Positions 20,733 to 34,900 are shown, counted from the stretch's first letter. The stretch is 64,000 bases of DNA from Cyanoderma ruficeps (GCA_008694505.1 VZDJ01000049.1:1890531-1954530), one strand, 5' to 3'. The notes: generated from the letters alone by a model not told the origin. Numbers and translations: made by a program.

Positions 20733-22039
20733 GTCATTACTGGCCTTGAGGACCTTGGCCTGGAGCACTGGAGAAGTAAAGGCCTCGATAAATGATTTTA
20801 TTCCCCCAAATACATAACTGAGTTTGAGTATTCATCTGAAGACACCTGCAGCAAATACTTAATTTCAATCCCAGTCCTGTCTGGTGGATCCTGATGTAAC
20901 AAGGCTGACACGGGGATAATCCCAGATGTTGTAACGATCTGGTTGTTCTCCTGATTTCATGGTCCTGGGATTAATCATGAAATGCAGTAACAAAAATGGC
21001 CTGTAATGGTGAACTAGTAAAGTAAAGAAAGGCTTTTGGGGTTACAGAAAACCTGTGATAAGTGTTTTGTTGTTTTTAATTAATTGTCAGAGTCTTTTCA
21101 GTCTCTTCAGGATCCCATTTCTCCTTGAAAACCGGAGGAACATGCTTAATTAGTGCCAAGGTAATTTCTGTCTTTGCTCTCTTCCAGAATCGGGATGTTT
21201 ACCCAAAGTCAGCAGCAGATTTCTGAGCCCCTGAGCAGCCGCTAGATGTCAGGTTTGGATTAGTGCTCCAAGGATCGGGCTGGTTGGGATTCTAGAATGG
21301 CTGGATAAATGGTCATGATGGGAATGAAATGTAACTGAAATGTGCCCTTTTGCCCCCCAGAATGTCGATCTCGCGTTTCCCTGGAGTTCTCTTGGAGAAA
21401 ACCTTCCAGCCCAGCTCCTGCCTGTGTGAACAGAGGCTGCTCCAGGAGGATGAACCGGCCGCGGGGTTTGGAGCTTTGGGCACCGCTCCTCATGTGGCAG
21501 CCCTGGCTCCTCACAGGTACCACTTCCACCCTCAGTGGGGATGTTTGCAGTCAGAGCTTCCAGGCTGGAGCCTCTGAGCTCCTCTCCTCCCACCAGGGCA
21601 AGAGGGAATCTGAATTTGCTGAAGGATTGGCTCCTTGGGCATCATTGCTGTATCCAAGTGGATGCACAACCTCTGCCTTCAGTGAGGCGGGCGTTGCCTT
21701 TTTTGCTTGCACACCGCCAGATGGGTGAATTATATTTTCGTTTTAAAAACAAGTGTTTTAGGTGACTTTGCCCTCTGTGAGAGTTGAGATTGGTGAATGA
21801 TTTCTTTTTCAGCCAAGCCTTTTTTGGCGATTTTGATGTCTGACGGGAGGGGCCGATTCCCGCAGCGTCCCTGCAGAGGTGCAGGTGATGCAGCGCCGGG
21901 GCCTCGCCCTGTGCTTGTGAATCGGGATGGGAAAACACGGCCGGATGGGGCTGGGGGGAACCGGGAGAGGCATCTTGGGACATACACAGGGATCCGTTCT
22001 CCTCCATAGGAACACAGAACGCACAGAACACAGCACCCA

Positions 22040-22930
22040 CGCAGGGAGGAGACGGGCTGCGAACGCCCTGCGGTGAGCAGCGCCCTGCCTCGGGGCAGAG
22101 CTGGCGGGTGACTCGGGCTCCTTCTGTCCCCTTTTGGGGCTCGGGGACAGTTGGAGGTGCCCGAGCTCAGAGCGTTGAGGGGCCCAGCCGGCAGCAGCAT
22201 CTATCGCTCAAGCCGGAGGCACCCTTTCCACGGCTCCCCTCCTCTCACTCCTCCTCTCCCGGAAAGTAGCCCGGCCCACCGCCACCGGAACAAAACCCGG
22301 CCGAAGGTGGCGCGGCCGCCGCGCTGCTCCCGCCGGTGCCGTCACCGTCATGTCTGCCAGCGGCGGTAGCTCCCCGCGCAATACGCTGAAAAAGCGGAGC
22401 CCGGCCGCCTCGGCCGCCTCGCTGGCGCAGGAGGATGAGAAGCAGGCGATGGAGAAGATGCTGGAAGGAGCTCAGGAGAACGGTTGCGCCCGCTCGCCGT
22501 CGCCCGGCGGCTCGGCGGAGGGGGTGACCCTGCAGCGGAACATCACCCTGCTGAACGGCGTGGCCATCATCGTGGGCACCATCATCGGCTCCGGCATCTT
22601 CGTCACCCCCACGGGCGTGCTGCGGGAGGCCGGCTCGCCGGGGCTGTCGCTCGTGGTCTGGGCCGTGTGCGGAGCCTTCTCCATCGTGGGCGCGCTTTGC
22701 TACGCCGAGCTCGGCACCACCATCACCAAGTCCGGCGGGGACTACGCCTACATGCTGGAGGTGTACGGCTCCCTGCCCGCCTTCCTCAAGCTCTGGATAG
22801 AGCTGCTCATCATCCGGCCCTCCTCGCAGTACATCGTGGCTCTGGTGTTCGCTACCTACCTGCTCAAGCCCATCTTCCCCACCTGCCCCGTGCCCGACAC
22901 GGCTGCCAAGCTGGTGGCCTGCCTGTGTGT
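22040..22930 (+). promoter_or_regulatory. SLC7A5: CpG island / promoter and first exon of SLC7A5
   Basis: CpG density rises from about 22040 and stays high through exon 1 to its donor. GC-rich tracts and C/T-rich runs (about 22240-22265) precede the ATG at 22350. This is the usual arrangement for this broadly expressed, growth-regulated gene. A TGATGCAGC at about 21886 only loosely resembles an ATF4/CARE element. Confidence 0.65.
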
Positions 22931-22932
22931 CC
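22350..22932 (+). CDS. SLC7A5: SLC7A5 coding exon 1
   Basis: It codes residues 1-194 plus one base. A cytosolic N-terminus (1-58) rich in Ser, Ala, Lys and Glu is followed from Val59 by [20 protein letters not shown] and TM1-TM4. It contains the GSG substrate motif (80-82) and Cys179 of the heavy-chain disulfide. The exon is very GC-rich, which leaves other frames open as artefacts. The donor is GTAAGT. Confidence 0.97.
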
Positions 22933-25900
22933 GTAAGTAGCGGCTCGTGTCTCGCAGCTGACAGACGAGAGGGTTCGGTGGGATTTTTGGGAAGGATTTC
23001 ACCCTGGGAAGGTGGGGAAGCCCTGGCACGGGGTGCTCAGAGAAGCTGTGGCTGCCCCTGGATCCCTGGGAGTGTCCAGGTTGGAGCATCCTGGTCTAGT
23101 GGAAGGTGTCCCTGCCCGTGGGACGGGATGAGATTTAAATTCCCTTCCTACCCAAGTCATTCCATGACTCCATGACCCTCTGCAGGTCCCCGCTGTCCTG
23201 CTCCACGTGGTTCCTTACTCACCATCACCTTCCCCAAAATACCTGCACCATCTCTCCTGTGCTACACTGGCTGCATCTTTGGGGATTTTTTTTTGCTACT
23301 TTGTATGGCCACAGCAGAAAATGTGGCCCCGCCTGTAAGAAATTGAGCACAAAATTGCCCAAATGCCAGCTATGGGCTAGTGAGCCTCTCTGATTCCCTA
23401 GCAGCGTGAATAAAGGCAGTGTGCATTTTTCCTGGGAGCTGGAATAGGATTTCTTGTGCTCTCCCACGGGATGTGCCCGGGCAGGGTAAAATCCCCTTGT
23501 CCCCAAGCTCTGCAGGGGACAAGGGACGGACGTCGATGTGCGGGTTTGGGTGAAGATAAGAATTATCTGTCACCAGCACCTGGTGCTGAACACGCCCCTG
23601 AGCTGCTTTCAGCACCAGCTGTGAGAGGAGATATTTCCCGGCCGTGTGTGCTCTGACACCGTGCTCAAAACTTGTTTTTGTGGGGTTTCTTTTTGCCAGC
23701 GGTGCCTTGCAGAGGAGTTTCAGTCACGGTGGGATGAATTTGGGGCCAGCGATGCCAACCTGGGCACACAGAGCCCTCCTGATGCACTTTTTATCACCTC
23801 TCTGCTATTTTGGGGTCTGCAGTTTCGCCGTTCCAATCCTATTTTCTGTTCCTCTGGTGGCTGCAAAGTCACCCCATTACCAAATTCCCAGTCCTTTAAA
23901 TACAGGGCCATGTCCTGCCTCTTCCCTCCTCATTTTCCATCCAATCAGTTCTGCTCCACTGGAATTTAATGCCTTTGTAAAGACGTTTATTAGGAGAAGA
24001 TACAATTTTTGTGAGGGCTTTATAAATTGTTTCTCCACTGCACAAAATCCCAGCCAGGTGATCTCTGTATTTTTGCATTTCGGGTGGTGAGGAGGAAGCT
24101 GCTGGTTGGTGCTGCCCTTTCCCAGGGGATTGTGTGGGATTCCTTCCCCCTCCGAGGATCTCAGGCATCCCAAAGCTGCAGCACATGGTCGTTATGGGAA
24201 GATATATTGTCTGGAAATGTCTCACAGCCAACCTGACCCGGGCTTTGGGAGGTAAATTATATGGCTAATTATAGGATTGATAACAGGCAGGGCAGTAGGT
24301 TGTGCTTTCTTCAGGCAACATTGAAACTTCTCAGTCCCTGGCTGAAATTTTAGGAATATAAAGGTACCTAGGCAGGCATGTGGGTTTCCATCCAAGGTTT
24401 TTACAGCTTGGAGGGCATTTATTAAGGAAATTTAATCATTTAACTGAGAAAGCTGTAATGTGGTCAGGGAATAGTCCTGCTGATGGGTGTCCTGCCCTCT
24501 GGAAATCTGATTTTTAAGCTTTGCTGCCAGTCTGCACTGTGCTTTCCTCGGGGACACACAGGAGAGGGGCATGGAGGCACGTGGCACTTGTGTTCTTTGG
24601 TGAAAGCCAAGGAATTAGGGTATAATTTAAGATTTTCTTGCTGCCTGGGGGCAAAGTTTTGCTGTGCAAGCACAGACTGGAGCTGGCAAAGCCTTTGAGA
24701 ACGTGTTTCTAACCATAAGTGACTTGTCATCTTCAGGATCATTCCCAAAACGAGTCTGTGTTCCCATTTTCCTGATCCAAGCCCAGTGCAGGGTTAAACA
24801 GACCTGCCCACGTTGGGATCTGTTCACTGCTGGAGGATTTGCAGCATGAAACTCCTTGAAGCCAGTTCTCTCCTCCAAGAAAAGTCTCCAGCCTTCCTTT
24901 GGTAGCAATTAGGATTTCCCTGAGGCAGAATTTGTTCTCGAACCTTTATCCTGAAATGCCAAGGGAAGGGTTTGGAGTTCTCCAAATCTGCATCATTCCC
25001 ATGTGTTTCTCCTTTAAACTCTGCTTTCCCCTCGCGCTGCTGGCTCTCGGTTTGTTTATGCTTTGGGTTAAGTGTGGGGTTGCCTCCTTTGCTCCAAGAG
25101 GTTTGTTCAGCAAGGCAGCTTTCAGGAACTTTGATTTTTGGAACTTTGATTTTTGGAATCGGCTTTTCGTCTGCCCCGGTGCCAAAACCACACCGTGACC
25201 CAGGAACAATAAATGAAGTAAATCTGCTCCAAGGGCACAGGGGGCCACACAACACTTGTGGGGACTCACAAACAGCTTTGTTCAAACAGAAACTGCCCAG
25301 AGAGAGACTTTTTATTCTTTTCAAAAGCTCTAGAGTAGAAAAAAATGACCCATTTGTGCGTAGGTTGTAGCACATACATGAGTGAGTTACCTCAAGATGG
25401 GGGAGAGCAGCTTGGGAAGCAGCAGAGGAATTTGGGACCCGGGGCTGGAGTGCAGTAGCCAAAATCCAGCCTTGCAGAACAGTCCCAACTCTATTCCTTG
25501 CAAAGTTTGTGTCTCCACTCAAAATGCACTTGGCTGCACAGTTGGTAGTAAGAGGAGGAATAACTAAAGTTATTTGTTTTCACTCTGCTGCTGTTGAACG
25601 GTTAAATAAATCGTGTTGTTCAGTATTTGCCACCATGAACTTCAGAGAGTGAATGAATGCAGTAAGGGAAGCTAAATCACGGGACCGAGTGAAAGGAAAA
25701 AATGGTTGGAAGAGGGAATTTTCTTCCCCTGGAAGGTGCTGAGGAAAACAAAGTGGGTGGTAAGGAGAATTTACCTGCTAATATGTGTTTTCTGCCCTGA
25801 AGATTGTAATCTACACGCAGTTGGCATGCAGGGCTACTTTCATGGGCACGGAGTGCCTGTGGTGTTTGCCAGATCAAAGCTGGGAATCCAGGGAAGTGTT

Positions 25901-28900
25901 CCTGGAGCAGGAGGGGTCAGGATGTTCATCCTTAGCCTGCTTCGTTTCATGTTCCCCAAAAATTTGGCTGAAGGCTTTGCAGGCTGCAGGTTATTTGGGT
26001 GATTCAGAAACTTGAGCGTCTCTTTTATCTGTGAGATTGGCTGGTTGATAATTTAAAACTGGTAACACAAAATCCACACGAATGTTTGGTATCCAAAAAT
26101 TGGAAGTTCAGGAAACAGAGTTTGTGCATTTGTGTGAAAACCCAGGAGTAATTTGAATTCTCTGACTTCTGAGCTCATCTGAACCAGTTTTTTCTCCTTC
26201 TGCAGTGGGTGGAGGGAGAGTTATTAGGTCCTGAATTTGCATATTTGATGATCCATATTGGAGATGGCAAAGAATTAAACCTTGGATCCTGTGCTCTGTC
26301 TCAGGTGCGAGGGGCTCAGGTTTTCTTTCCATCCTGCTGCCACTTGTGTGAACATTTCTTCAATTCAAACTGATACATCCTGACAAAAATCAGTAAAAAT
26401 CACCAATGCACCCCGTGTGTTCCGGAGAGGGCTCAGGGATGGAAAGTGTAAATTGATTTATTAAAGATGCTGTGGATATTCTTCATTTCCCACTGGTAAT
26501 TTGCAGATTTCCTGCTTGCACAGAGGTACCAGGTTTTCAGGTTTGGGTTGTGGTGCAGTAAATGAATTCCCTGTGGATCAGGGAGACAGGGAATGAAGCT
26601 GCTCCCAGCCCTGAGCTGGTTCTTGATGTTCCACAAGTGTTCATCCCACACATTCTCACACCCTGAGTGCCACATACAGCTTCTTCCAGAATTCCCTCCT
26701 TTCCTGACAGTAAAATCTGCTGCACGGTGGAAAATGTGGGATTGGACTGGATCATCCTTGTGGATCCTTTCCAGCTCAGGATATTTTGCTGTTATAATTT
26801 CATTCTTGCTCTTCAGTGTCAGATCAGCAGTTTGACAGTTTGCTTCTGAATTCGTGTCTCACTTGTTAATTAGATATTCAAATCTGGCACTAATCACCCC
26901 AGCACAGCAATATCAAAGCCAGGGAATTTTAATCTTCCTCAACATTTATCTAATTTTCTGTCACCCCTTCTGAACTCTGCTGTTGGGCACTCATTCTGCA
27001 GGGTGGAATTCCCAGGAATGCTGATGAATTCCTCATCTGGATCTTTTGTTTAGAGCAGCCAGAGAGTGAAAGGATGAGGAGAAGCTGAGGCAGGTCTGAG
27101 AGCCCTTGTCCTGTGGAGGAGCCTGACACTCCTGAGGGGAACCTGGGAGTCAGGGCAGGAGAGGGAACCCAAGGGTGGCTGCCAAGTTGTCCAGAAGGGA
27201 ATATCCAGTGTCAGCATCCCACCCAGAAATCACAGCTTCTGTGGGAAGCAGGAATGTCTCTATTTGACATCAAGGTTTTGCTTCCAACCCGCCAAGCTCA
27301 GCTCTTTTTCCAGGTGTGTGGATTTTCACCTCACCAGGTATTAACTGGTGAAAAGCAAACACAAAACACACCCAGGGCCTGTCTGCCTGACACGGCTTCG
27401 TTGCTGCTTGTAATTAATCAGCCACGACAGGCTGGGTGTGAAGCTTTGGAGATTTATTTTTCCTCCTCCAGAAAGGTGGATTAAGGGACTGAAGTTCCAT
27501 CAGCAAATTGCCCTTGTTGGAGTGGCGTGGAAGGAAGGGGTCTGTGGAATCCCTGCTGGATGGCAGAGGCTGCAAGGCTGGGGTTGCTTTTTTTAATCTG
27601 TGTTTAATTAGCGCGGCATTAATGAAAACAGGCTCTGACACTTGCAGCGCTCTCCAGAAATCAATGAGAGCTTGGAGGGCTCTTGAAACACACAGGGAGC
27701 AGCCACTGCTATTCCAGCACCCCTCTCCTGGCTCTCACAACAATTATCCCATTAGATGTTCCTGTGCTTGAATGATTTATGTTATCACCGAGATCATGTA
27801 GAGTCTTTTTCCCCCAGCATGAAGAAATTGGGAAGGTTTTTGTGGAAAAGCCCTCCAGGGTCAGCTTCATTCAAGGCAGCATCACTTGTTTTGGGTATTC
27901 CAAGAGTTTCATAGTCCCAGGATCAGATGTGGCCAGGAGGTCCAATCCAAGGCATGGGAAATTCAGTTTTTCCAGCCAGGATGCAGAGCTGAATTCTGTG
28001 CACATTAAATTCCAGCAAGTGCTGCTCCCTGTTGGGAAGATGCTTCTGTGAGGTGAGCATGGGGTTAGTTTGGGATGGTTGATTTGCTGGGAATGGGAGA
28101 AATAGGGAGAAAGAGCTTTTCCATATCTTTTCTCTCTATATTTTGTTTGTCTTCCTGTGGTAAAATTGTTGTGTCATGTCCTCTGGAAGCCTTGGCAGTA
28201 AATCACAACCTTCTTTCTAAGGAGCCAAAATAGCAACTCCTGTCTCCAGGCAGGAGCCATCTCTCCCAACATTGAGGAGTTCTTTGGAGTTTTCCTGTGT
28301 CAGAGTGTCCCACTGTTATTATGGGATGTTGGGCCCACAGGGATAGGGGTGTGGACCTGTTCAGGGTGTCTGGGGTTGTTTGTTGGGACATCCAGAGCTC
28401 CTGACCTCAGGGTAGATTTGGAGATGATCCCTTCTTAAACTCCTTGGTAGGGCAAGTTTGCCTTCTCCTTTGTTGCTGCCCCCATTCCCTGATTGCTGTT
28501 TTGGGAAGAGGAATAAAAAGGGAATTGGGAAGCCTTGCCAGGGATGTTGATTACTATAAGTAGATTTTAATATAGACACGGTTTTGCTCTGGGGCCAAGA
28601 GCTTCCCAACAGCCTCATGTGCCCCCAGGCCTTTCCCTTTCCTGGACTGATTGCCCTGGGTGTTAAATTTCTCCAGGGATTTGTCCTTGCAGAAATATCT
28701 GCAAAGTTTTTCCCTCTGCTTTTTCCCTTCCCCACCTTGCAGGGCACAAAAGTCTTCAGTCAATACCTGTCAAGATGAAATAGCCCAAAGCATTTTCTGC
28801 CTGCGACCTTGCCTGTCTCATGTTGGAAGGTGCAGTTGGGAACAGTCACCACGGATTTTTGGGGGACACTGTGGCATCCCAGCTGCTGGAATATAAAATT

Positions 28901-31900
28901 GGTGGGGTGTTTTTGCCTTGGTGAATTGATTTTCCCGTGGGTTTAATCCACTCTAGTCAGTATAACTTATTTTTTTTTCTTTGTCCTGTGTGGATTAACT
29001 CTGTTTTCCAATTCCCTGGAGGCCATGGAGTGTTCTGTGCCTGTTCCCTGTGCTCTGCCATCCCTGGGATTTGTTCCTTGGTCCCACAGGCTCAGCTTGT
29101 CCTGCCTCTGCCTGAAACCTCCTTTCACCAGGGCTGGTAGGAGGGAAAACTGCTGGAGTGTCACCTGCACTTCATGGGGAGGGAAAGGAGCTGAAGCTGT
29201 TCAGGGAGTAATTGTGAGGGAAAATCAGCATCAGCCAGTGGCAGATGGTAAATGGGAGCATCATCTTACAGCAGCAACTTTGGAAATGTGAGTTTCAGAC
29301 AGAGTGATGCATGACAGAACAGTTCGCAGGCCTTGTTTTCCTGGCAGGGAAGCTGATGGAGGGGATTGCCCTTCATTTTCCCTTTTATTTTCCACAGCTT
29401 CCCAACCTGCTGTGGGTTATCACTGGGTCCTGTGATGCCACAAACAGGAATCCCATGGGAATTAAGAGCAAGTTAATGAGTTTAGTCCCTTAAAGGCAGC
29501 TACTTCCACACTTTGATCTGTGTTGAAGAGGTGTGTGTGGAATCGCACTGGCAGCCCCACAGGGCAGGCCCAGGGAATGCTACAGGAGGTGAAATCAGGG
29601 ACAAAAGGGACATTGTGCAAGTGTGTGTGACCCCACAGGCAGCACGAATGCAGCTGTGCCAGTACCTCAGGAATCCGTTCCTGTGCTCATTCCAGAAATT
29701 TCACCTGCAAGCTCCTGTGACCCCCAGCCAGTTCCCTGTGGGGCTGGAATTGGCTCTTTCCCCCTCTGCACTCCGTTATCCTGGGAGAGCTGCAGCCCTG
29801 CCTGTTTGACAGGAATCCTGCCCAGGCTGTTGGATCAGAAGTGGCAGGCCCAGGTTTAGCTGTGTTTGCCCTGGGCAGGGCTCAGCTCTCCCCCATCCTG
29901 CCTTTTCCCCAGACACAGCAGCTGTTGTTCCACGCATTTATCACGGGTGTGTTCTGGGGGGGATTGATCCATCTATCTGTCTGCTTTGCAGGCATTTTTT
30001 TTCCCATTGTTCTCTAGGAATTGTGTCTGAAGGAGCTTGGGAGGCAACTTCAAAGGGATACAGCCATAAAGTGAGAATTGTGAGGGTAAAGTCCTGGGTC
30101 TGGTGTTGGATTAATCAGTTTGTCCTTGTTCCTATCAGGAATGGGGAATCCCCTGGCTGTGCAGGTGAGTGCCAGTGGAGCAGGTTCAGTGAGATGCCTG
30201 AAGCCAGCAGGGACTGCAGGACGGAGGAAATATTGAAGCCAGACCTGCTGGTGTGTTTAAAAACTCCAATTTCCCTTTGTGGTTTGAGTTGCCTTGGGAT
30301 GAGGCTGGGCTGGAGCAGTCCCTGGAGGGGTGAAGGGATGAGCAGCACCTGGAGAGCAAAAACCAGGATCTCTCCTGCCAGAGTGATGAGTAATAAATAA
30401 CTCGAGCTAGATTAGATGTAGGGAAAACTTCTGTTATTGTGAGGTTGGGGAGGCCCTGGCACAGGTTCCCAGAGCAGCTGTGGCTGCCCCTGGATCCCTG
30501 GAGGATTCCAAGGCCAGGCTGGAATGGACTAGGAGCAACCTGGGATAGTGAAAGGTGTCCCTGCCCTTGGGATTGGAACAAGATGAGCTTTGATGCTCCT
30601 TCCAACCCAAACCAGTCTGGGATTCTATGAAAAGTCACTGCCTGTCCATCTGCCATCCCTTCAGCTTTCTAACACTTATTATCCCAATTATGTAAAGCTT
30701 TGGAGAGGGGCTGCTGGCTCAGCCAGGCCGTGGCACGTCAGGTCACGCTGAAATCCTTGTTCCTCGAATGATTCCCCGACACGGCCCCAGTGGGTCACTC
30801 CAAAGCTCTGCCTGGCTGCTGTCTGCCAGGGCCTGGAGCCTTAGGAAAACACTGCAGGAATGAGGGCAGCACGGCCTGGTCTGTGTATCAGTGCCCTGAT
30901 TTATGGTGGAGCTGTGCAGCTTTGCCGTGTTTTTCCTGGAGCCATCCAGCCGAGGTGAGGGAGGGCTGCCAGGAGGATCCCACAGCCCCTGCCTGGCAGG
31001 GCAGCATCTGGGATCAAAGCACTCAAACCTGCTGCCCTAAGAAATCCCAGCCTCCTGAAAAGCTCAGCAGCCACTGGAATTTGTCCTGGAGTTTTGTGGA
31101 AAAGCTTTTCATCCTGTTTGTTGTCTGTAGGATTCTTCCTGATGGGTGAGACTGGGGGATTCTTGGCCATTCCTGTGTTGGAGGAGTTGAAGTGGAGTAA
31201 CTCCACTGGTGCTCCTTTAGGAAAGACAAATATTACTGTAAAGTGGGAAAAGCAAAGCAAAGGGAACGTGACTGGAAGGGCTCTGACTGGTGACCATGGC
31301 TGAAACTTCCTGCCCTGTTTACTCCCTGATCCCAAGGTGTTTACTCATTTTTAGGGATTCTGTTTATCTGGCACTGATGGGGTTTTTGGGCTGAACTTGG
31401 ACACTTGGACTGTGCAGGAAACTTTTGCCTTTTATTTTCACCACCACCCTCCAGGGGACTCTGTACAGAACCAGAGCAGGAAAAACAGCCCAGAACAATC
31501 AGTGTTGAAGTGGGGGTGAAGCAGTTATTGACACAGACACAGAATGCCTAAATGGGGCAGGGAATGTCACTGTCACACCTCTCAGGGCTGTCCTCACCAC
31601 GGCAGCAGCGTGGTTTTAGATGGGTGAGCTCATCCTTTAAATATCCCTCTGTAAACAAGGGCAGATTTATTTTTAGCATAATCACTGGTCAAAGGGAATC
31701 CTGGCTCCAGAGCTCACGGCCCGTGAGGATTCACTGGAGGTGCTTTCAGAGGCTGAGTTTTGCTGGGTGCCATTCCCTGTGTCTCCTTGTCCCCTGCAGC
31801 ACTGTAAGGTCACTTGGTTAAGTGTTTCCTCCTCACTGCTGTCTGACCATGTCCCTTTGCCCTGTCCCCAGAGGCAGACGTGTCCTCTGTGGGGACAGAG

Positions 31901-34900
31901 CTGTGACCCCACAGGCACAGGGCTGCTCCAGGGGCTGGGAACCCTCCAGGCCTGTCCCTGTATCTCCTGGAGGGGGCTGGCACAGGGACAGTGGTGTGGC
32001 ACATCTGTCATCACCATCACTCAGCCCTGCTGCTGGCCAGAGCCCAGCTCGTGCTGTCCCGTGACCCCAGCACAGCTCTGCTTCCCCAAAAACAGCTCAG
32101 AGTCATCTCAGTCTCACCCACACTCCCAAAGGGGCTCCAAGGGCACGATAAAACATCCATCCCTAATCCTTGTTTACTGCTGGCTTGTCACTCCTGTGGG
32201 GTGGGTTGGACCGTGTGCTTTCCTTCCTGACACATCCAGCTCCCCCCTCTCCACACTTTAAACGCTCTCGTGTTGGAATGGCAGCAGATCCTGGAGATGG
32301 GAGAGTGGGGGAAGGAGCCAATGATCCTGAGAGCCAGCAGATCCTGGGACACTGGCACAGGCTGCCCCTGGATCCCTGGCAGTGCCCAAGGGCAGGTTGG
32401 ACAGGCCTTGGAGCAGCCTGGGACAGTGGAAGGTGTCCCTGCTCATGGCAGGGGTGGCACTGGATCTGTCAGATCCTCCCAGCCCCAGCCACTCTGGGGT
32501 CAGATGCTCTGGGCTCTGAACTCCAGCTCAGCCTCGGGAGAGGGCCTGGGGTGTTTTGGGGAGCAGCTCTTTGGCTCTGATCAGCAGCTCCTGTGAAAAG
32601 GAGCTGCAGGATCTGGGAAAGAGCTTTTGCATCAGGGCAGAGAGAGCTGGGAAAGGATCCTGCAGGGCAAAGACTCCAGCTCCAGGAGGAGATTTGGGAT
32701 CTGCTCCTCCCTGAGCTGCTGGTGAGTGCTCAGGGCTGGGGACAGTGAGGGGTCACTGGGCCGGAGGGAGGGCATCCGGCACGTGGGTGCTGTCACCCTC
32801 AGGGTGACATTTGCCTGTGTCCATAACAAGCAGCAGGCTCTGGGGAGGGAGCAGGGCACCAAAATAGTCGATGATTTGTGAGGGCAGCAGAGCTTGGCCA
32901 TTATTTGCTCTGCAGCAGGTGAAGCTCAGCCAGGAGCAGAGGCTTTAACCAAGGCCTGGTTCAGGCTGTGCCTGGCAGGAAAGTCACACTGGCAGGAGCA
33001 GGATACAGAGGAGAATGGGGGAGGAATGTGGCAAAAAAATAAATCAGGAATTAGGCCCCAGTAGTTGCATTAAGCACAGGGCAACTTGTGGGCAGTGGGA
33101 ACTTCTCAGCAAAGAAAGAGTGCTGGGGAGGCAGTGCCATGCTGGGAGATCAGAGCCTTTGGGGTGCTGTTGTTATAAAATCACCACAGATCAGTCCTGG
33201 AGGCTCAGCCTGACATCCCTGAAGGGTTTCCACGCAGCAGCAGCACTAAATTGGGTTGATGGGATGGGGACTGTGGATTTTGGTGCTGAGGGGTGCAGCC
33301 AGTCCTTTAATTTACAAGCCCTCAGGAGTGTTTTCCAATGGAGCAGTGCCATTCCGTGTCCCAAGGACCACAGGCATGATTCAAACCACTGACTGCCAAA
33401 ATAAAGGGTGAAATTGAGAAGTGTGAGGCTGCAGAGCTCTCAATGAGTTTCTCTCCTGGGAAGAGGCTCTGGTTGGTTGTTTTAGCAAAATGAAATCACA
33501 GAATGGTTTGCGTTGGGAGGGACCTTGGAGAAGACCTCAATCCATCCTCTGCCATGGGCAGGAACACCTCCCACTATCCCAGGGTGCTCCAAATCCCATC
33601 CAACCTGGCCTTGGACGCTCCCAGGGATCCAGGGGCAGCCACAGCTTCTCTGGGCACCCTGTGCCAGGGCCTGCCCACCCTCATGGGGAGGAAGGAATTC
33701 CTTCCCAATACCCCACCTAAAGATTCCTTGTGATATTTGATGCGTTGGGTGGGTGCTGACGTTGTCCCTGTGTGTCCCCTCAGTGCTGCTCACAGCCGTG
33801 AACTGCTACAGTGTCAAAGCTGCCACCCGTGTGCAGGACGCCTTTGCTGCGGCCAAGCTGCTGGCGCTGGCTCTCATCATCATCCTGGGCTTCGTGCAGC
33901 TGGCAAAAGGTGAGTTCTGTTCTTTTTTCCTCCTCTGGGGGCTGTGCAGGTAAAGCAGAGTGAGGGACAAAGCCCAGGAGTCCGACCCCAGGTGTTCCAG
34001 AGCTTTACACCCCTCCCTGTTCTCTCAGGTGCTTGGGGGATGTTTCCAGCTTCGCCAAGGGATGAGGTTTTTGTATTTTGGATTTTATTTGTGGGGTTTT
34101 GTATTTTATATCACTGCCAGGCTTGATTTCATGCTCCTGAAACCACTTGAAGTCTTTCCCACTTACACAGAGGGCTTCTCCCTTTGGGATTGCAGGGAGT
34201 GAAAATGCTGGTGCTGCTGCACTGGGAAATCTCTTTGTAACCCGTGGCCTTTTGCTCACAGAGAATTATCTGCATGTGCAAACCACTCTCAGTCATCTTA
34301 ATCCTTCCACAAACTCCCCCTGCACATTTCCCTTCATCCTGTTCCAGGTGTGGAGTGGCTCAGGCCAGCTCTGGGTCACCCAGGGACACAGAGCCCATGA
34401 GGAGCAGATAGATTGGAGCTCTCAGCTGGCACTGGCACCTGGAATAGGAGATAAAAATGGGAAGATAAAGCAAATTTTCTGTTGGTTCTGTTGGTTTGCT
34501 TCATGCACCCATAAAATCCTCTCAAAGCAGGGAGACTGGTTTGTTCCAAACCCATCTGAGTTTGTTCCTAACCTGATTAACTCACAGTTAAACTGAAGTT
34601 TTATGGCTTTTTTGTGCAAGTTCTGTGGGAATAAATGTTTCTTGGGGAACAGTCCTGTCCTTATTTGCTAAAAGGGGGTAAAATCTCCAGGGAATCCTGT
34701 CCCTGCACAAGGGATGTGTCTGTGTGGGCTCGTGGGTCTCTAATTCCTGTCTCAGCTCTGGGAGCCAGTGCTGTCTTTGCAGAATTTCTTGCTTTGTCAG
34801 AGGTTTTATTTTCTTCCGGCTCAGCGCAGACACTCAACAGGGACATTGTTTGGGGCTTATCACAAAACACACCTCCTCCCTCTGCCCAGCTCCCCAGCTG

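Larger units (their letters stand above)
19021..22039. other. Intergenic region between CA5A and SLC7A5
   Basis: No gene recognised. It holds CR1 tails at 19497-19708 and about 20684-20732. Open frames reach 216 aa but show no family resemblance and overlap repeats. Confidence 0.6.
22933..33783 (+). other. SLC7A5: SLC7A5 intron 1 (10.9 kb)
   Basis: GTAAGT...CCTCAG. It contains CR1 tails at 22975-23178, 26733-26785, 30441-30632, 32340-32480 and 33496-33735, and a two-copy 16-bp repeat near 25130-25157. Complex AT-rich stretches around 24240-24450 and 27585-27795 are possible regulatory elements. No additional coding exon was supported. Confidence 0.9.

Noticed and set aside
21880..21895. ATF4/CARE element upstream of SLC7A5
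   Set aside because: TGATGCAGC differs from the usual TGATGNAAN core, and no second C/EBP-ATF site was seen nearby.
22484..22936. 150-aa Arg/His-rich open frame inside SLC7A5 exon 1
   Set aside because: A shifted-frame shadow of the GC-rich coding exon.
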